Positions 5,905-13,120 of a DNA stretch of 15,025 nucleotides are shown here, piece by piece. Both the position numbers and the translations under genes were made by a program. Positions within the stretch are counted from its first letter, which is position 1, and the number at the start of each line of letters is the position of its first letter. Under the pieces are notes generated by a model, which was given only the letters and a program-made list of their open reading frames with translations, searched no databases and was not told the origin of the DNA. The DNA is from Promethearchaeia archaeon (lineage in GTDB: Archaea > Asgardarchaeota > Lokiarchaeia > Sigyniarchaeales > SOKP01): positions 1-15,025 of the forward strand of contig JAHQWY010000052.1 of assembly GCA_029856445.1 (NCBI GenBank), written 5' to 3'.

Positions 5905-7576
5905 CTATGAATTTTGCATCTCTTAGCATTTTTTTATGATCAAAGGCTAATTCCATATCTTTTACTTGTTCTTTGGAAAACAGTTTCACTTCTTCCGTTT
6001 CTTCACTAGTTTTCATCTCAGATATATTTCCTAGGAAAACACATCTATAAGCAGTACTATGGACATTTCCTCGAGGATCTCTTCCCTCTTGATCGTAATA
6101 ACCAATTTTCTCTTTTATATCTATATTCAAATTAGTTTCTTCTCTAACTTCCCTAACAAGTGCTTCTTTTGGTTTTTCACCTTTCTCAACAGAACCTCCT
6201 GGTAATGCATAAAATCCTTTATATGGAGGAAATTTTCGCTTGATTAAAATAATATTTCCTTGTCTGTCTTCAATAATTGCATCCACAGCTTCGAAAATTT
6301 CTGCCTTTTTTACTTGAATTCTCATATATATGTTAACTATAATTGTTGCCGCTAAAATTCCGGTAATTAATAAGGCAATTATACTATTTAACACTATTGA
6401 ACTAAGATCTCCTTCTTGCAAACTTAAAGCAATCATGATAACACCGCCTAAATCTGCTAGGATTCCCGCCCCAAAAAGTAAGTTTAATAAGTTAAGACCC
6501 TTTTCTGTTCTTTTTTGAATTTCTTCATTTTTTTTGACATATAATCCTTGCATTGAATCATAAATAATATTAAATTTCTCATTGATACGAGAGACTATTC
6601 GATCAATTTCAAATTCATTGAGTAGATGTTTTAATACACTCGAATAATGTTGTCTTCTATTATAATCTAATTCGTTATATATTAAGCTTAATTTTGTTTG
6701 AATCATACCCCTTAAAAATCTTAGATTTCGAATTTTCCTTTCAATAGTGTCAACATCCTTAAATTCTTCTGATTGTGTTTTTAAGAATAATAAATCCAAT
6801 GATTCATTTATAGATCTTAATGCAAATAAAACAGCTCTCATTTTTGGAGTGGGTGTTAATACAAATTCCTTCATATAAGAGTCAAAGAAGTTTATATAAT
6901 TTTCTTGTGCCATATAAATGAATCCAGAGTTTCTATGAATAAAATGTAGCTCAGATGTCCGATTAGATAAATTATTTTCAATGCGTTTATCATATAAAGC
7001 CTCTGAATAATCTTCCCATTGACCTGAATATACCTCAGTCCAATATCCAATATTTTTTTTATATTTTTCGACATTTTCTTGTGTCCAAGAGATTTCTTGA
7101 GGTTTTATTTTATCGGAAATAACAAAAATATACATAGGGCTCTCTAAATCGAAAATAATCCCCTTAGTTTCTTCCTTCTTAGAATATTCCTGTAGAATTG
7201 TTATGATAATTTGAGGGATTTGTTGAATATAGCTCGATTTAATATTTTCTTTTCTTGAGGGATTTTCTTTATAGTATTCTATATCAAACTGAAAATAACC
7301 CAAGGTATCATATTCTTTCTGACTATTCTCATCTTCATAGGGAAAATTCTCTAAATAAGGTACCCATCTACAAGACAAAGAAACATTCTTCGCCATATCT
7401 ATTATATCATCACCAATTTCATCTCGGATTTTATAGTAAATATCTTCTTTTGTTAAGTTATTTAAGTGCTCTCTCATAATTATCTCGATTTCTTCACTTT
7501 TTACAAAACCATCAACAAGAGTACTATTTATAAATGAGCTTATATACCAATATTCTTCCTTATAAATAAAATCCAT
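5900..7576 (-). CDS. CorA-like two-helix membrane protein fused to a C-terminal Nudix hydrolase domain
   Basis: The 558-residue protein has three parts. Residues 1 to about 355 are soluble and charged, mostly helical in the second half (about 255-355), and of no family I recognise with certainty. Two membrane helices follow at about 361-385 and 391-417, near the position expected for a CorA-like channel, though the GMN signature is absent. Residues 426-558 are a Nudix domain. Its Nudix box runs from GGSVEKGEKPKEA to LVREVREETNL (about residues 460-482), with the metal-binding REVREE core; the glycine near the end of the consensus is Asn. DPRGNVHSTAY (500-510) resembles the substrate loop of ADP-ribose-type pyrophosphatases. 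The Nudix part probably faces the cytoplasm and hydrolyses a nucleoside diphosphate derivative. A TATA box lies 34 bases upstream. The fusion could couple ion flow to nucleotide levels, but that is inference. Confidence 0.75.
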   Translation of the reverse strand: MDFIYKEEYWYISSFINSTLVDGFVKSEEIEIIMREHLNNLTKEDIYYKIRDEIGDDIIDMAKNVSLSCRWVPYLENFPYEDENSQKEYDTLGYFQFDIEYYKENPSRKENIKSSYIQQIPQIIITILQEYSKKEETKGIIFDLESPMYIFVISDKIKPQEISWTQENVEKYKKNIGYWTEVYSGQWEDYSEALYDKRIENNLSNRTSELHFIHRNSGFIYMAQENYINFFDSYMKEFVLTPTPKMRAVLFALRSINESLDLLFLKTQSEEFKDVDTIERKIRNLRFLRGMIQTKLSLIYNELDYNRRQHYSSVLKHLLNEFEIDRIVSRINEKFNIIYDSMQGLYVKKNEEIQKRTEKGLNLLNLLFGAGILADLGGVIMIALSLQEGDLSSIVLNSIIALLITGILAATIIVNIYMRIQVKKAEIFEAVDAIIEDRQGNIILIKRKFPPYKGFYALPGGSVEKGEKPKEALVREVREETNLNIDIKEKIGYYDQEGRDPRGNVHSTAYRCVFLGNISEMKTSEETEEVKLFSKEQVKDMELAFDHKKMLRDAKFIE

Positions 7577-7609
7577 AATGAAAATACCCCTATTATAATG
7601 TTAATTTCA

Positions 7610-7617
7610 ATTATAAA
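7610..7617 (-). promoter_or_regulatory. TATA box of the CorA-Nudix gene
   Basis: On the minus strand TTTATAAT, preceded by the purine-rich GGAA of a possible BRE, lies 34 bases before the ATG at 7574-7576. This predicts a leader of about 10 bases. Confidence 0.5.
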
Positions 7618-7723
7618 TTCCAGAACATAATAATTTTACTAATTAATAGACTTCTCACTTTATGTCAATAAAATAATAATATTCAAATTTTTTATAATCA
7701 AACAACTTATCTTTTCTTGAATC

Positions 7724-7731
7724 TTTAAATA
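7724..7731 (+). promoter_or_regulatory. TATA box of nadA
   Basis: TTTAAATA at 7724-7731 lies 32-39 bases before the nadA ATG, which would give a very short leader. An adjoining AATATAAT (7731-7738) is an alternative. Confidence 0.4.
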
Positions 7732-7762
7732 ATATAATGAACATAGATTCCTTTTAGTTAAA

Positions 7763-8707
7763 ATGACTTTCAAACAACTTCAGGAAGAAATTTTAGAACT
7801 GAAAAGACAAAATGAAGTTACTATTTTAGCCCATTATTATCAACCCATTGAAATTCAAGAAATTGCAGATTATTTAGGTGACTCACTTGGATTATCTCAA
7901 ACAGCTAAAGAAAAAGCAAATACCGATTATATTATATTTGCTGGAGTCGACTTTATGGCTGAAACTGCCTCAATTATAAACCAAAATAAACATATTATGA
8001 TTCCGAATTATGAATCATATTGTCCAATGGCTTCATTTCTTACCCCAGAAAAAGTTAAAGAGTTTAAGGATAGGTATCCAGGATTACCTGTGGTGGTGTA
8101 TGTTAATTCTACTGCTGCTGTAAAAGCAGAATCTGATGTTTGTTGTACTTCTTCAAATGCAGTAAAAATAGTAGAGAAAATCAGCAAAGAATTTAACGTA
8201 CAATCGGTGTTATTTGGACCGGATGCTAATTTAGCAGATTATACTGAACAAATGTCTGGTATTCAATGCCATAAAATGCCAGAAGAAGGACATTGTTATG
8301 TACACTCACAAATTAAAACAGAACATTTAATAGACATTCAAAGTCAGTATCCTAATGCAAAAATACTTGTTCATCCTGAATGTATTCGAGAAGTGAGGGA
8401 AATTGCGGATTTTGTAGGTTCAACATCACAGATGTATAATAGAGTAAAGAATAGCACCCAAGATGAAAAAGAGTTTATTATTGGCACTGAAGAAGGTTTA
8501 GTAGAACGTATGGCTCAAGATTTTAAAGACAAGCATTTTTACTTAGCGAAAGATAAGTTGATTTGTTATAATATGAAGAAGCATAATCTCGAACTTATCA
8601 AATATGTGTTAGAAAATTTAGATGATAAAGCTTTTGAGGTTAGAGTCCCTTCTGAAATTGCTAATCGTGCTATAAAACCGATTGAGAAAATGTTAGTTTT
8701 TTCTTAG
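7763..8707 (+). CDS. nadA: Quinolinate synthase NadA
   Basis: NadA condenses iminoaspartate with dihydroxyacetone phosphate to quinolinate in de novo NAD synthesis, using one [4Fe-4S] cluster. The 314-residue length is normal for the archaeal/short form. Motifs are in order: ILAHYYQP (21-28), GDSLGLSQTA (39-48), FAGVDFMAETA (59-69), YCPMA with C87, YVNSTAAVKAESDVCCTSSN (113-132), GPDANLA (152-158), GHCYVH with C178, LVHPEC (202-207), VGSTSQM (218-224) and ICYNMKK with C268. C87, C178 and C268 correspond to the three cluster ligands by spacing. The aspartate-oxidising partner (NadB or aspartate dehydrogenase) and NadC are not in the window, so the gene stands alone here. Its stop codon is separated by one base from the stop of the opposite LRR gene. 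Confidence 0.96.
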   Translation: MTFKQLQEEILELKRQNEVTILAHYYQPIEIQEIADYLGDSLGLSQTAKEKANTDYIIFAGVDFMAETASIINQNKHIMIPNYESYCPMASFLTPEKVKEFKDRYPGLPVVVYVNSTAAVKAESDVCCTSSNAVKIVEKISKEFNVQSVLFGPDANLADYTEQMSGIQCHKMPEEGHCYVHSQIKTEHLIDIQSQYPNAKILVHPECIREVREIADFVGSTSQMYNRVKNSTQDEKEFIIGTEEGLVERMAQDFKDKHFYLAKDKLICYNMKKHNLELIKYVLENLDDKAFEVRVPSEIANRAIKPIEKMLVFS

Positions 8708-8708
8708 T

Positions 8709-10307
8709 CTAAATAAATGATATAATTTTCTTCTGGTGTTTTTTATCATCTAACCATTTTTTAAAATCTTTTGTAATTCTACCTGACCAAATTGCGTTTT
8801 TAGAGGTTTCTTCCTTATAACTGTTGATTTCTTGATAAGAAAACTTATAAACTTTCATAAATCTTTTCATTTTAAGAACCCATTCTACAAAGTGTTTGTA
8901 TAGTTTATTATCAGATGAGGCTACCCTTCTATAAGCACTCTCATAAAATGTTTTATCATTTTCATCATAACCTGTAAAATATCTATAGTTTTGATTCATC
9001 CAAAAAATTTTTTCTGTAAATTTAGAAAATTTATTAATATGACAGTTCCATAATTTAACAGTTTCTAATTTTGATAAATTATTTAGATCTTCAGGTATTT
9101 CAGTTATCGTTGGATTGTCAGATAAATCAAGATGCTTCAAATTATTGAAATTTTTAAGATTTCTAATCACTTTTATCTGATTATTTCTTAGAAATAGTTT
9201 TTCTAAGTTCTTAAGACACTCATTTCCATCGATTTGACTAATTTTATTATTGTTCAGCTTTAAAATGCGAACATTTGAAAATTTCTCGATTCCTTTCAAA
9301 TCAGATATTATATTATCACTTAAATCCAATTCTTTAATTTCATCAAATTTATTATTAGTTAGGTTTAAACTTGTTAAATTTTGAATATTTTGATTATTCA
9401 GATATACTTTTTCATTTTTAAAAATGCCTATAATCCTTTCATTATATTTGATAAAACTGTGTTCAAATTCATTGTCCTTTAAATATTCAAGATGTTTATT
9501 GATGTATTGAATTAATGGAAATTTATTTCTTGATTTTAACAAATTATAAACACTTTTAATGAAAACTTCTCTCATTTTTTCTGGGATCTCTTTTATGATT
9601 TTAGAAGTAAGTAAAGAAATATGCTCAATACCAAAATTCCTTAGTATTCGATTAATTAAGGAATTGATTGGGGGTACTAAATCAATATTTTGATTATGTT
9701 CAAGAATAAACTTTAATTCAGTAATAATATCTTTCAAAGCTGAAGAATTTATGTCATCTAAAATACTTTCAAATTCGTCAGGACTTAAATATTTTAAATA
9801 CCCATTTTGGGTTAAATATTGACTAACACTTGGATGTTTACTAGCAAGTCTTATAGCTATTTCTTCAGAAAAAACTTTTCTAGCGAGAGGATCACCTACT
9901 TCGCTTAGTCTTTTTAATAATGGGAAAGCAAGATTTCGATGTAAGATTCTTGTATCATACCCATTTTCAGCCCATGCTTGTAAATTAGAACAATGTCCCC
10001 AAAATTCTGTTTCTGGTGGAACTGTATTATGATTCCTTTCCATAGATCGATCTAATTTAGTAGCTGCTTCATCGATCGATTCAATCTCATCGTAATCTTC
10101 AATTCTATCAACAGAAATATTTAATAAGAGGTACATACACTGCATAAATCGTCGGTTTTTTACATAGATATTAGTCTTTCCCCCCTCAAGCTTTAATTTG
10201 AGATACTTATTAATTTTAAATTCTTTTCTTAAATTTAAATGTCTAAATGATATAAATAGGATTACAAGGGGGAGGAAAATAATATTATATAAATGAAATT
10301 CAAGCAT
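8709..10307 (-). CDS. Leucine-rich-repeat protein with a large conserved-looking N-terminal region
   Basis: The 532-residue protein has about six leucine-rich repeats at roughly 305-430, seen as units such as LTSLNLTNNKFDEI, IKELDLSDNIISDL, VRILKLNNNKISQI and LEKLFLRNNQIKVI. LRRs of this SDS22/plant-like type serve protein-protein binding. Before them are a region with PETEFWGHCSNLQAWAENGY (98-117) and a helical segment to about 285. This N-terminal part resembles what I recall from other Lokiarchaeal LRR proteins, but I cannot name it. The C-terminus (440-532) is basic and aromatic-rich. The start is uncertain: the ATG at 10305-10307 adds a hydrophobic stretch (about 5-20) before the conserved-looking part, and the next ATG (10143-10145) would cut into it. 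The gene follows the winged-helix gene by 80 bases and may be cotranscribed. Its end faces nadA. Confidence 0.75.
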   Translation of the reverse strand: MLEFHLYNIIFLPLVILFISFRHLNLRKEFKINKYLKLKLEGGKTNIYVKNRRFMQCMYLLLNISVDRIEDYDEIESIDEAATKLDRSMERNHNTVPPETEFWGHCSNLQAWAENGYDTRILHRNLAFPLLKRLSEVGDPLARKVFSEEIAIRLASKHPSVSQYLTQNGYLKYLSPDEFESILDDINSSALKDIITELKFILEHNQNIDLVPPINSLINRILRNFGIEHISLLTSKIIKEIPEKMREVFIKSVYNLLKSRNKFPLIQYINKHLEYLKDNEFEHSFIKYNERIIGIFKNEKVYLNNQNIQNLTSLNLTNNKFDEIKELDLSDNIISDLKGIEKFSNVRILKLNNNKISQIDGNECLKNLEKLFLRNNQIKVIRNLKNFNNLKHLDLSDNPTITEIPEDLNNLSKLETVKLWNCHINKFSKFTEKIFWMNQNYRYFTGYDENDKTFYESAYRRVASSDNKLYKHFVEWVLKMKRFMKVYKFSYQEINSYKEETSKNAIWSGRITKDFKKWLDDKKHQKKIISFI

Positions 10308-10387
10308 ATCTTTTAATTTGTTAGGATTTTTGTTATTTTGAAGATGTGTTTAGATATAATCCCAACCTTTTTAAAAAGCTACCCTAA

Positions 10388-11497
10388 CTAAGATTCTTGA
10401 TTTAATGTTAAAGTAAGGATATTCAAGTTTAAATCATTAATAGTTCCACTATAAATGGAGTCTTTAAGCATTTTACCTTCTTTAGACATTAACAATTTTT
10501 TTGATTGAGCAATTCCTTCCATTAATTTTTCTCGTTCTATATCTAAAAAGCCCATATCTATAGCATTCTTGATGATTTGATTTAAGACCAATAATTGGAA
10601 TTGAGGTTGAATAGCATCCCATATTAAACCCATCTCTTTTAATTGATCAGTTATTTCCTCAGCCATTATGTCTAAATCATAAATCATATCATAAATCCCT
10701 TCTTGAAGATTTATAATCTCATCTATTAATTTATCTTTAATGAGTCTAAGAGTAGTAGTTCCTATTAAATCATCTTCATGAAAGAAGAAATCTATTTTTT
10801 CTCTTTGAATTAAATAGAACCCAAATTCATTTTTTATTAACTTTGATCTAGCTAAGTAGTTAATTGCTTCTTTTGAAACCTTATAGACTTCACAAAATTG
10901 ATCTAAACTCAATTTATAACCAACGAATTTTTGAGAACTAGGTTCATCAAAATGCCAATAATTTCTTGCAAAAGCACCTTGTCCCAAGATGGAGTTATAA
11001 AAGATATAAAAAAGGGATAAATATAAATCTCTATCTTGCTGTAACTCAAAAAAATTGTCACCTATTTTAGATATGATTCTTACTATATGAATTATAAATG
11101 CATCTTCTACATTGATTTCCTTATAAAAATCTATTAGATTTTCGAGTTTCCTAACATTTTCTTTTAATTCATTAACTAGAAATAGTTCATCTTTCAATTT
11201 TAATGGACTTTCTCCAAGTTTTTCGATTCCTTTTTCTGTAATTATGTAACCACGATATTGTTTATTAGATTGCTTCTCTGTAAATATTCTCTGTTCTACG
11301 TTTTTTTTTTTTCTATGATAATTTAAGTACTTAGATACAGTTGATCTGCTTAGATTTGAATATTTTATTAAATTCGTGAATCTTTGTGGACCTAAATTTC
11401 TAAGAATAAATAATATTCTCCTGCTATTATCTTCAATATTACTAGACTTTTTTAATAATTCACTCTTTAACTTTTTTGAAATATTCCAGGTTTCCAT
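10388..11497 (-). CDS. Winged-helix transcriptional regulator with a long C-terminal helical domain
   Basis: The 369-residue protein starts with a winged helix-turn-helix at about 25-95: SRRILFILRNLGPQRFTNL, the recognition helix LSRSTVSKYLNYH (49-61), a basic wing beginning RKKKN, and the closing ITEKGIEKL (86-94). This order is typical for MarR/ArsR/PadR-like or predicted-transcriptional-regulator families in archaea. From about 105 on, the protein is mostly helical with coiled-coil-like charged stretches and no recognised ligand domain. Hexamers TATACT/AGTATA clustered from 11501 to 11593, next to its start, suggest autoregulation. The A12 run in the wing (11301-11312) is a slippage-prone site. 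It probably controls itself and the LRR gene downstream, and perhaps the divergent small genes; this is inference from position. Confidence 0.7.
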   Translation of the reverse strand: METWNISKKLKSELLKKSSNIEDNSRRILFILRNLGPQRFTNLIKYSNLSRSTVSKYLNYHRKKKNVEQRIFTEKQSNKQYRGYIITEKGIEKLGESPLKLKDELFLVNELKENVRKLENLIDFYKEINVEDAFIIHIVRIISKIGDNFFELQQDRDLYLSLFYIFYNSILGQGAFARNYWHFDEPSSQKFVGYKLSLDQFCEVYKVSKEAINYLARSKLIKNEFGFYLIQREKIDFFFHEDDLIGTTTLRLIKDKLIDEIINLQEGIYDMIYDLDIMAEEITDQLKEMGLIWDAIQPQFQLLVLNQIIKNAIDMGFLDIEREKLMEGIAQSKKLLMSKEGKMLKDSIYSGTINDLNLNILTLTLNQES

Positions 11498-11500
11498 ATT

Positions 11501-11593
11501 AGTATAATATTAATCTAACTATAAAAAATATACTTTTTTTTTATACTTATACTAAAAAAATGGTGAAATACTAATAATTCTAAATTGAGTATA
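11501..11593. promoter_or_regulatory. Cluster of five TATACT/AGTATA hexamers, operator candidate
   Basis: Exact AGTATA occurs at 11501-11506 and 11588-11593, and its reverse complement TATACT at 11529-11534, 11542-11547 and 11548-11553; the last two are directly joined. AATACT at 11567-11572 is a one-mismatch copy. The cluster lies in the 195-base gap between the winged-helix gene and the divergent microprotein gene. A binding site for the adjacent winged-helix protein is the natural guess, but AT-rich DNA makes chance matches easier. Confidence 0.4.
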
Positions 11594-11624
11594 ATTAGAG
11601 GAAATAATTGTCTAACATAAAATA

Positions 11625-11632
11625 TTTATAAT
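11625..11632 (+). promoter_or_regulatory. Candidate TATA box for the coiled-coil/polyproline gene
   Basis: TTTATAAT at 11625-11632 is a consensus-like archaeal TATA box 61-68 bases before the ATG, implying a leader of about 35-40 bases. A second AT-rich box (TATATAAT, 11672-11679) lies too close to the ATG to serve it by usual spacing. Confidence 0.35.
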
Positions 11633-11692
11633 ATAGGAAGTGATTTTTAACCTTGAAGTAATATCTAAAATTATATAATAGTTCTAATACAA

Positions 11693-11902
11693 ATGTCAAT
11701 TGAAGATCCTAATATATTAAAAAGATTAAAAGAGATTGAAAAGAGGTTGGATAAATTAGAGGAGCGTATAACACATATAGAAGGCAGGCTAGGACGTTTT
11801 CCACCGCGTCCAAGCCCACAACCAGAACCTATAAAGCCTCCTGGACCACCTGGTCCACTAGGGCCACCACCTGAGCCTTTTCGATTCAGAAAAACGAAAT
11901 AA
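11693..11902 (+). CDS. Coiled-coil/polyproline microprotein
   Basis: The 69-residue protein has two clearly different halves. Residues 8-33 form a heptad-type coiled coil (ILKRLKEIEKRLDKLEERIT and onwards), with Leu/Ile at a/d positions. Residues 36-63 are proline-rich, with PPRPSP, PPGPPGP and PPPEP segments, followed by a basic end FRFRKTK. There is no signal peptide or membrane helix. I do not recognise a family. By composition it could oligomerise through the coil and present a polyproline-II tail to a binding partner, such as a profilin or SH3-like domain; this is inference. The strong amino-acid bias and closed frame support a real gene despite its size. It precedes the ubiquitin-like gene by 146 bases on the same strand. 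Confidence 0.65.
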   Translation: MSIEDPNILKRLKEIEKRLDKLEERITHIEGRLGRFPPRPSPQPEPIKPPGPPGPLGPPPEPFRFRKTK

Positions 11903-12048
11903 TTTCCCTTGATATTGTTAAGTAGTTAATATTAATTTAAGTAAACTAAAGTAAAGAAATAAATACCAAAGACCTTAAGTAGAAAATTATCCAATATCTC
12001 TTTAATAAGATAAAGAAAGAATTAAATTCTAAATAAATATGATTAAAA

Positions 12049-12303
12049 ATGACTCAATATAGATTTAGACTTACTGGTGTACCCCCTGATCAAGCAATTA
12101 AATTAATAGAACTTGATCCAAATAATTCAATAGCAGAAATTAAGAAAACTGTACAACGAGAATATAAATTGAATCCTATCCTAGCAATACAGTTTATTTT
12201 CAAAGGGAAAGTATTACCCGATCAATTAAAATTCACTAAAATAGGAATTCATCCAAAAAAGGATGTTATTACGGTAATGGCAACACAAGCGGGAGGAATT
12301 TAA
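12049..12303 (+). CDS. Ubiquitin-like protein with C-terminal Gly-Gly-Ile
   Basis: The 84-residue protein has the beta-grasp ubiquitin pattern. A beta-hairpin (YRFRLTGV ... AIKLIELDP) leads to a helix (SIAEIKKTVQREYKL, 27-41), then IQFIFKGKVLPDQLKFTKIG (47-66) and KDVITVMATQ (71-80). The segment FIFKGKVLPDQLKFTKIGI aligns well with the LIFAGKQLED...LSDYNI region of ubiquitin, placing K54 at the position of ubiquitin K48. The protein ends AGGI: the diglycine is capped by one residue, so a protease would have to remove Ile84 before activation. It is shorter than ubiquitin plus tail fusions and is encoded singly. Stops precede the ATG in frame. Neither an E2 nor an Rpn11-like protease lies nearby; an E1-like gene lies 7 kb upstream on the same strand. 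A strong palindromic terminator follows. Confidence 0.82.
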   Translation: MTQYRFRLTGVPPDQAIKLIELDPNNSIAEIKKTVQREYKLNPILAIQFIFKGKVLPDQLKFTKIGIHPKKDVITVMATQAGGI

Positions 12304-12344
12304 GTAATCCGTTAAAAAGGGATATATTTATAATGGGGTTTTAA

Positions 12345-12385
12345 AGAGAAAATAGCCGGCTAATTTTTCTCTCTCATTTTTTTTT
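12345..12385 (+). terminator. Palindromic hairpin plus T9 terminator after the ubiquitin-like gene
   Basis: AGAGAAAA (12345-12352) pairs with TTTTCTCT (12365-12372), and between them is the perfect 10-base palindrome TAGCCGGCTA (12353-12362), with a 2-base bulge. Nine T residues follow at 12377-12385. It lies between the convergent ubiquitin-like and longin-like genes. On the plus strand it looks like a textbook hairpin-plus-U-tract; the minus-strand side has only short T runs. Confidence 0.7.
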
Positions 12386-12412
12386 ATTCCTTGTTTAATC
12401 TAAATATCTTCA

Positions 12413-12838
12413 TTAATGTTCTATAGAAATAACCTTCTTAAAATTGGGTAATCTTGTTGAGATAATATCTTCAACAATTTTCTTAAATGAACTGAAATTA
12501 GACACCTCTCCGTTGAAATCCTCTAAAATTTTACCAAATTTTATTAGAAAATTATCAATTATACTTTCTGCGGTATCTTCTAGTATTTTCTTGTCAATTT
12601 CTTTATTTAAACATTTAAAAACTAAGCGATATTTGGAGTTATGTGTATAAAAGAAAAATATAAAACTATCTAAAGCTAAAATTTTTAAACTTTCTTTAAA
12701 ACTACGTTTTGTAAAACGACAAATGAGGTCAAAATAGCCTGCTAACGATTGATGATCATCAGTTTTATTCTCATCTATAAAACTATGATAAAATAAAGCA
12801 ATACCTGCTTTATTAATAATCATTAATTCTTGGATCAT
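12413..12838 (-). CDS. Longin-like domain protein
   Basis: The 141-residue protein has the pattern of a free-standing longin fold. It starts directly with strand 1, MIQELMIINKAGIALFYHSF, followed by an acidic loop (DENKTDD) and helix 1 (SLAGYFDLICRFTKRSF). Strands come next: LKILALDSFIFFFY and YRLVFKCL. Then comes a long helix pair with ILEDTAESIIDNFLIKFGKI, and a C-terminal helix from about 115. In eukaryotes this fold occurs in SNAREs, adaptor sigma/mu chains, the SRP receptor and TRAPP subunits; Asgard archaea carry many single-domain relatives. No transmembrane segment or SNARE-like coiled coil is attached. Sequence conservation in this fold is low, so a Roadblock-like or unrelated alpha/beta protein is not excluded. 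It is convergent with the ubiquitin-like gene and lies downstream of the flavoenzyme gene with 282 bases between. Confidence 0.6.
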   Translation of the reverse strand: MIQELMIINKAGIALFYHSFIDENKTDDHQSLAGYFDLICRFTKRSFKESLKILALDSFIFFFYTHNSKYRLVFKCLNKEIDKKILEDTAESIIDNFLIKFGKILEDFNGEVSNFSSFKKIVEDIISTRLPNFKKVISIEH

Positions 12839-13120
12839 TTTGATCAGGTTATTAGCTTGAGATTAGATAATTTTTAATTATTTTTCCAAAAAATTATAAG
12901 TGCTAAAAAACCGAAACTCTGAATGTTTTTAACATAACTTATGGGACAATAAGTTTTTAAACTTTTATCCTAAAATTTATTTACTTCAAAATAATTTTGC
13001 TTAGAGAAGAAATTTTATTACATCAAATTATTTTTAACAAATATTCTATGAACATTAATTAGTTTGTTATTTGAATAAAAAAGATTTAATAAAGAAGAAA
13101 TTAGAAATATAAGAAGAATT
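12839..13120. other. 282-base AT-rich gap with overlapping alternative hairpins
   Basis: No gene or tRNA-like sequence is visible. AACTTAT (12936-12942) and ATAAGTT (12949-12955) form a perfect 7-base-pair stem with loop GGGACA, followed by a short T run. The right arm overlaps a second inverted repeat, AAGTTT (12951-12956) with AAACTT (12959-12964). The two stems are mutually exclusive. The segment is the leader or promoter region of the longin-like gene and the trailer of the flavoenzyme gene, both on the minus strand. Confidence 0.45.

Noticed and set aside
12049..12303. Complete ubiquitin operon of the Caldiarchaeum type
   Set aside because: No E2, RING or Rpn11-type gene flanks the ubiquitin-like gene; neighbours are a microprotein and a convergent longin-like gene.
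12444..12650. Plus-strand frame opposite the longin-like gene
   Set aside because: It is antisense to the better-supported longin-like frame and shows only low-complexity Ser/Leu/Ile composition.
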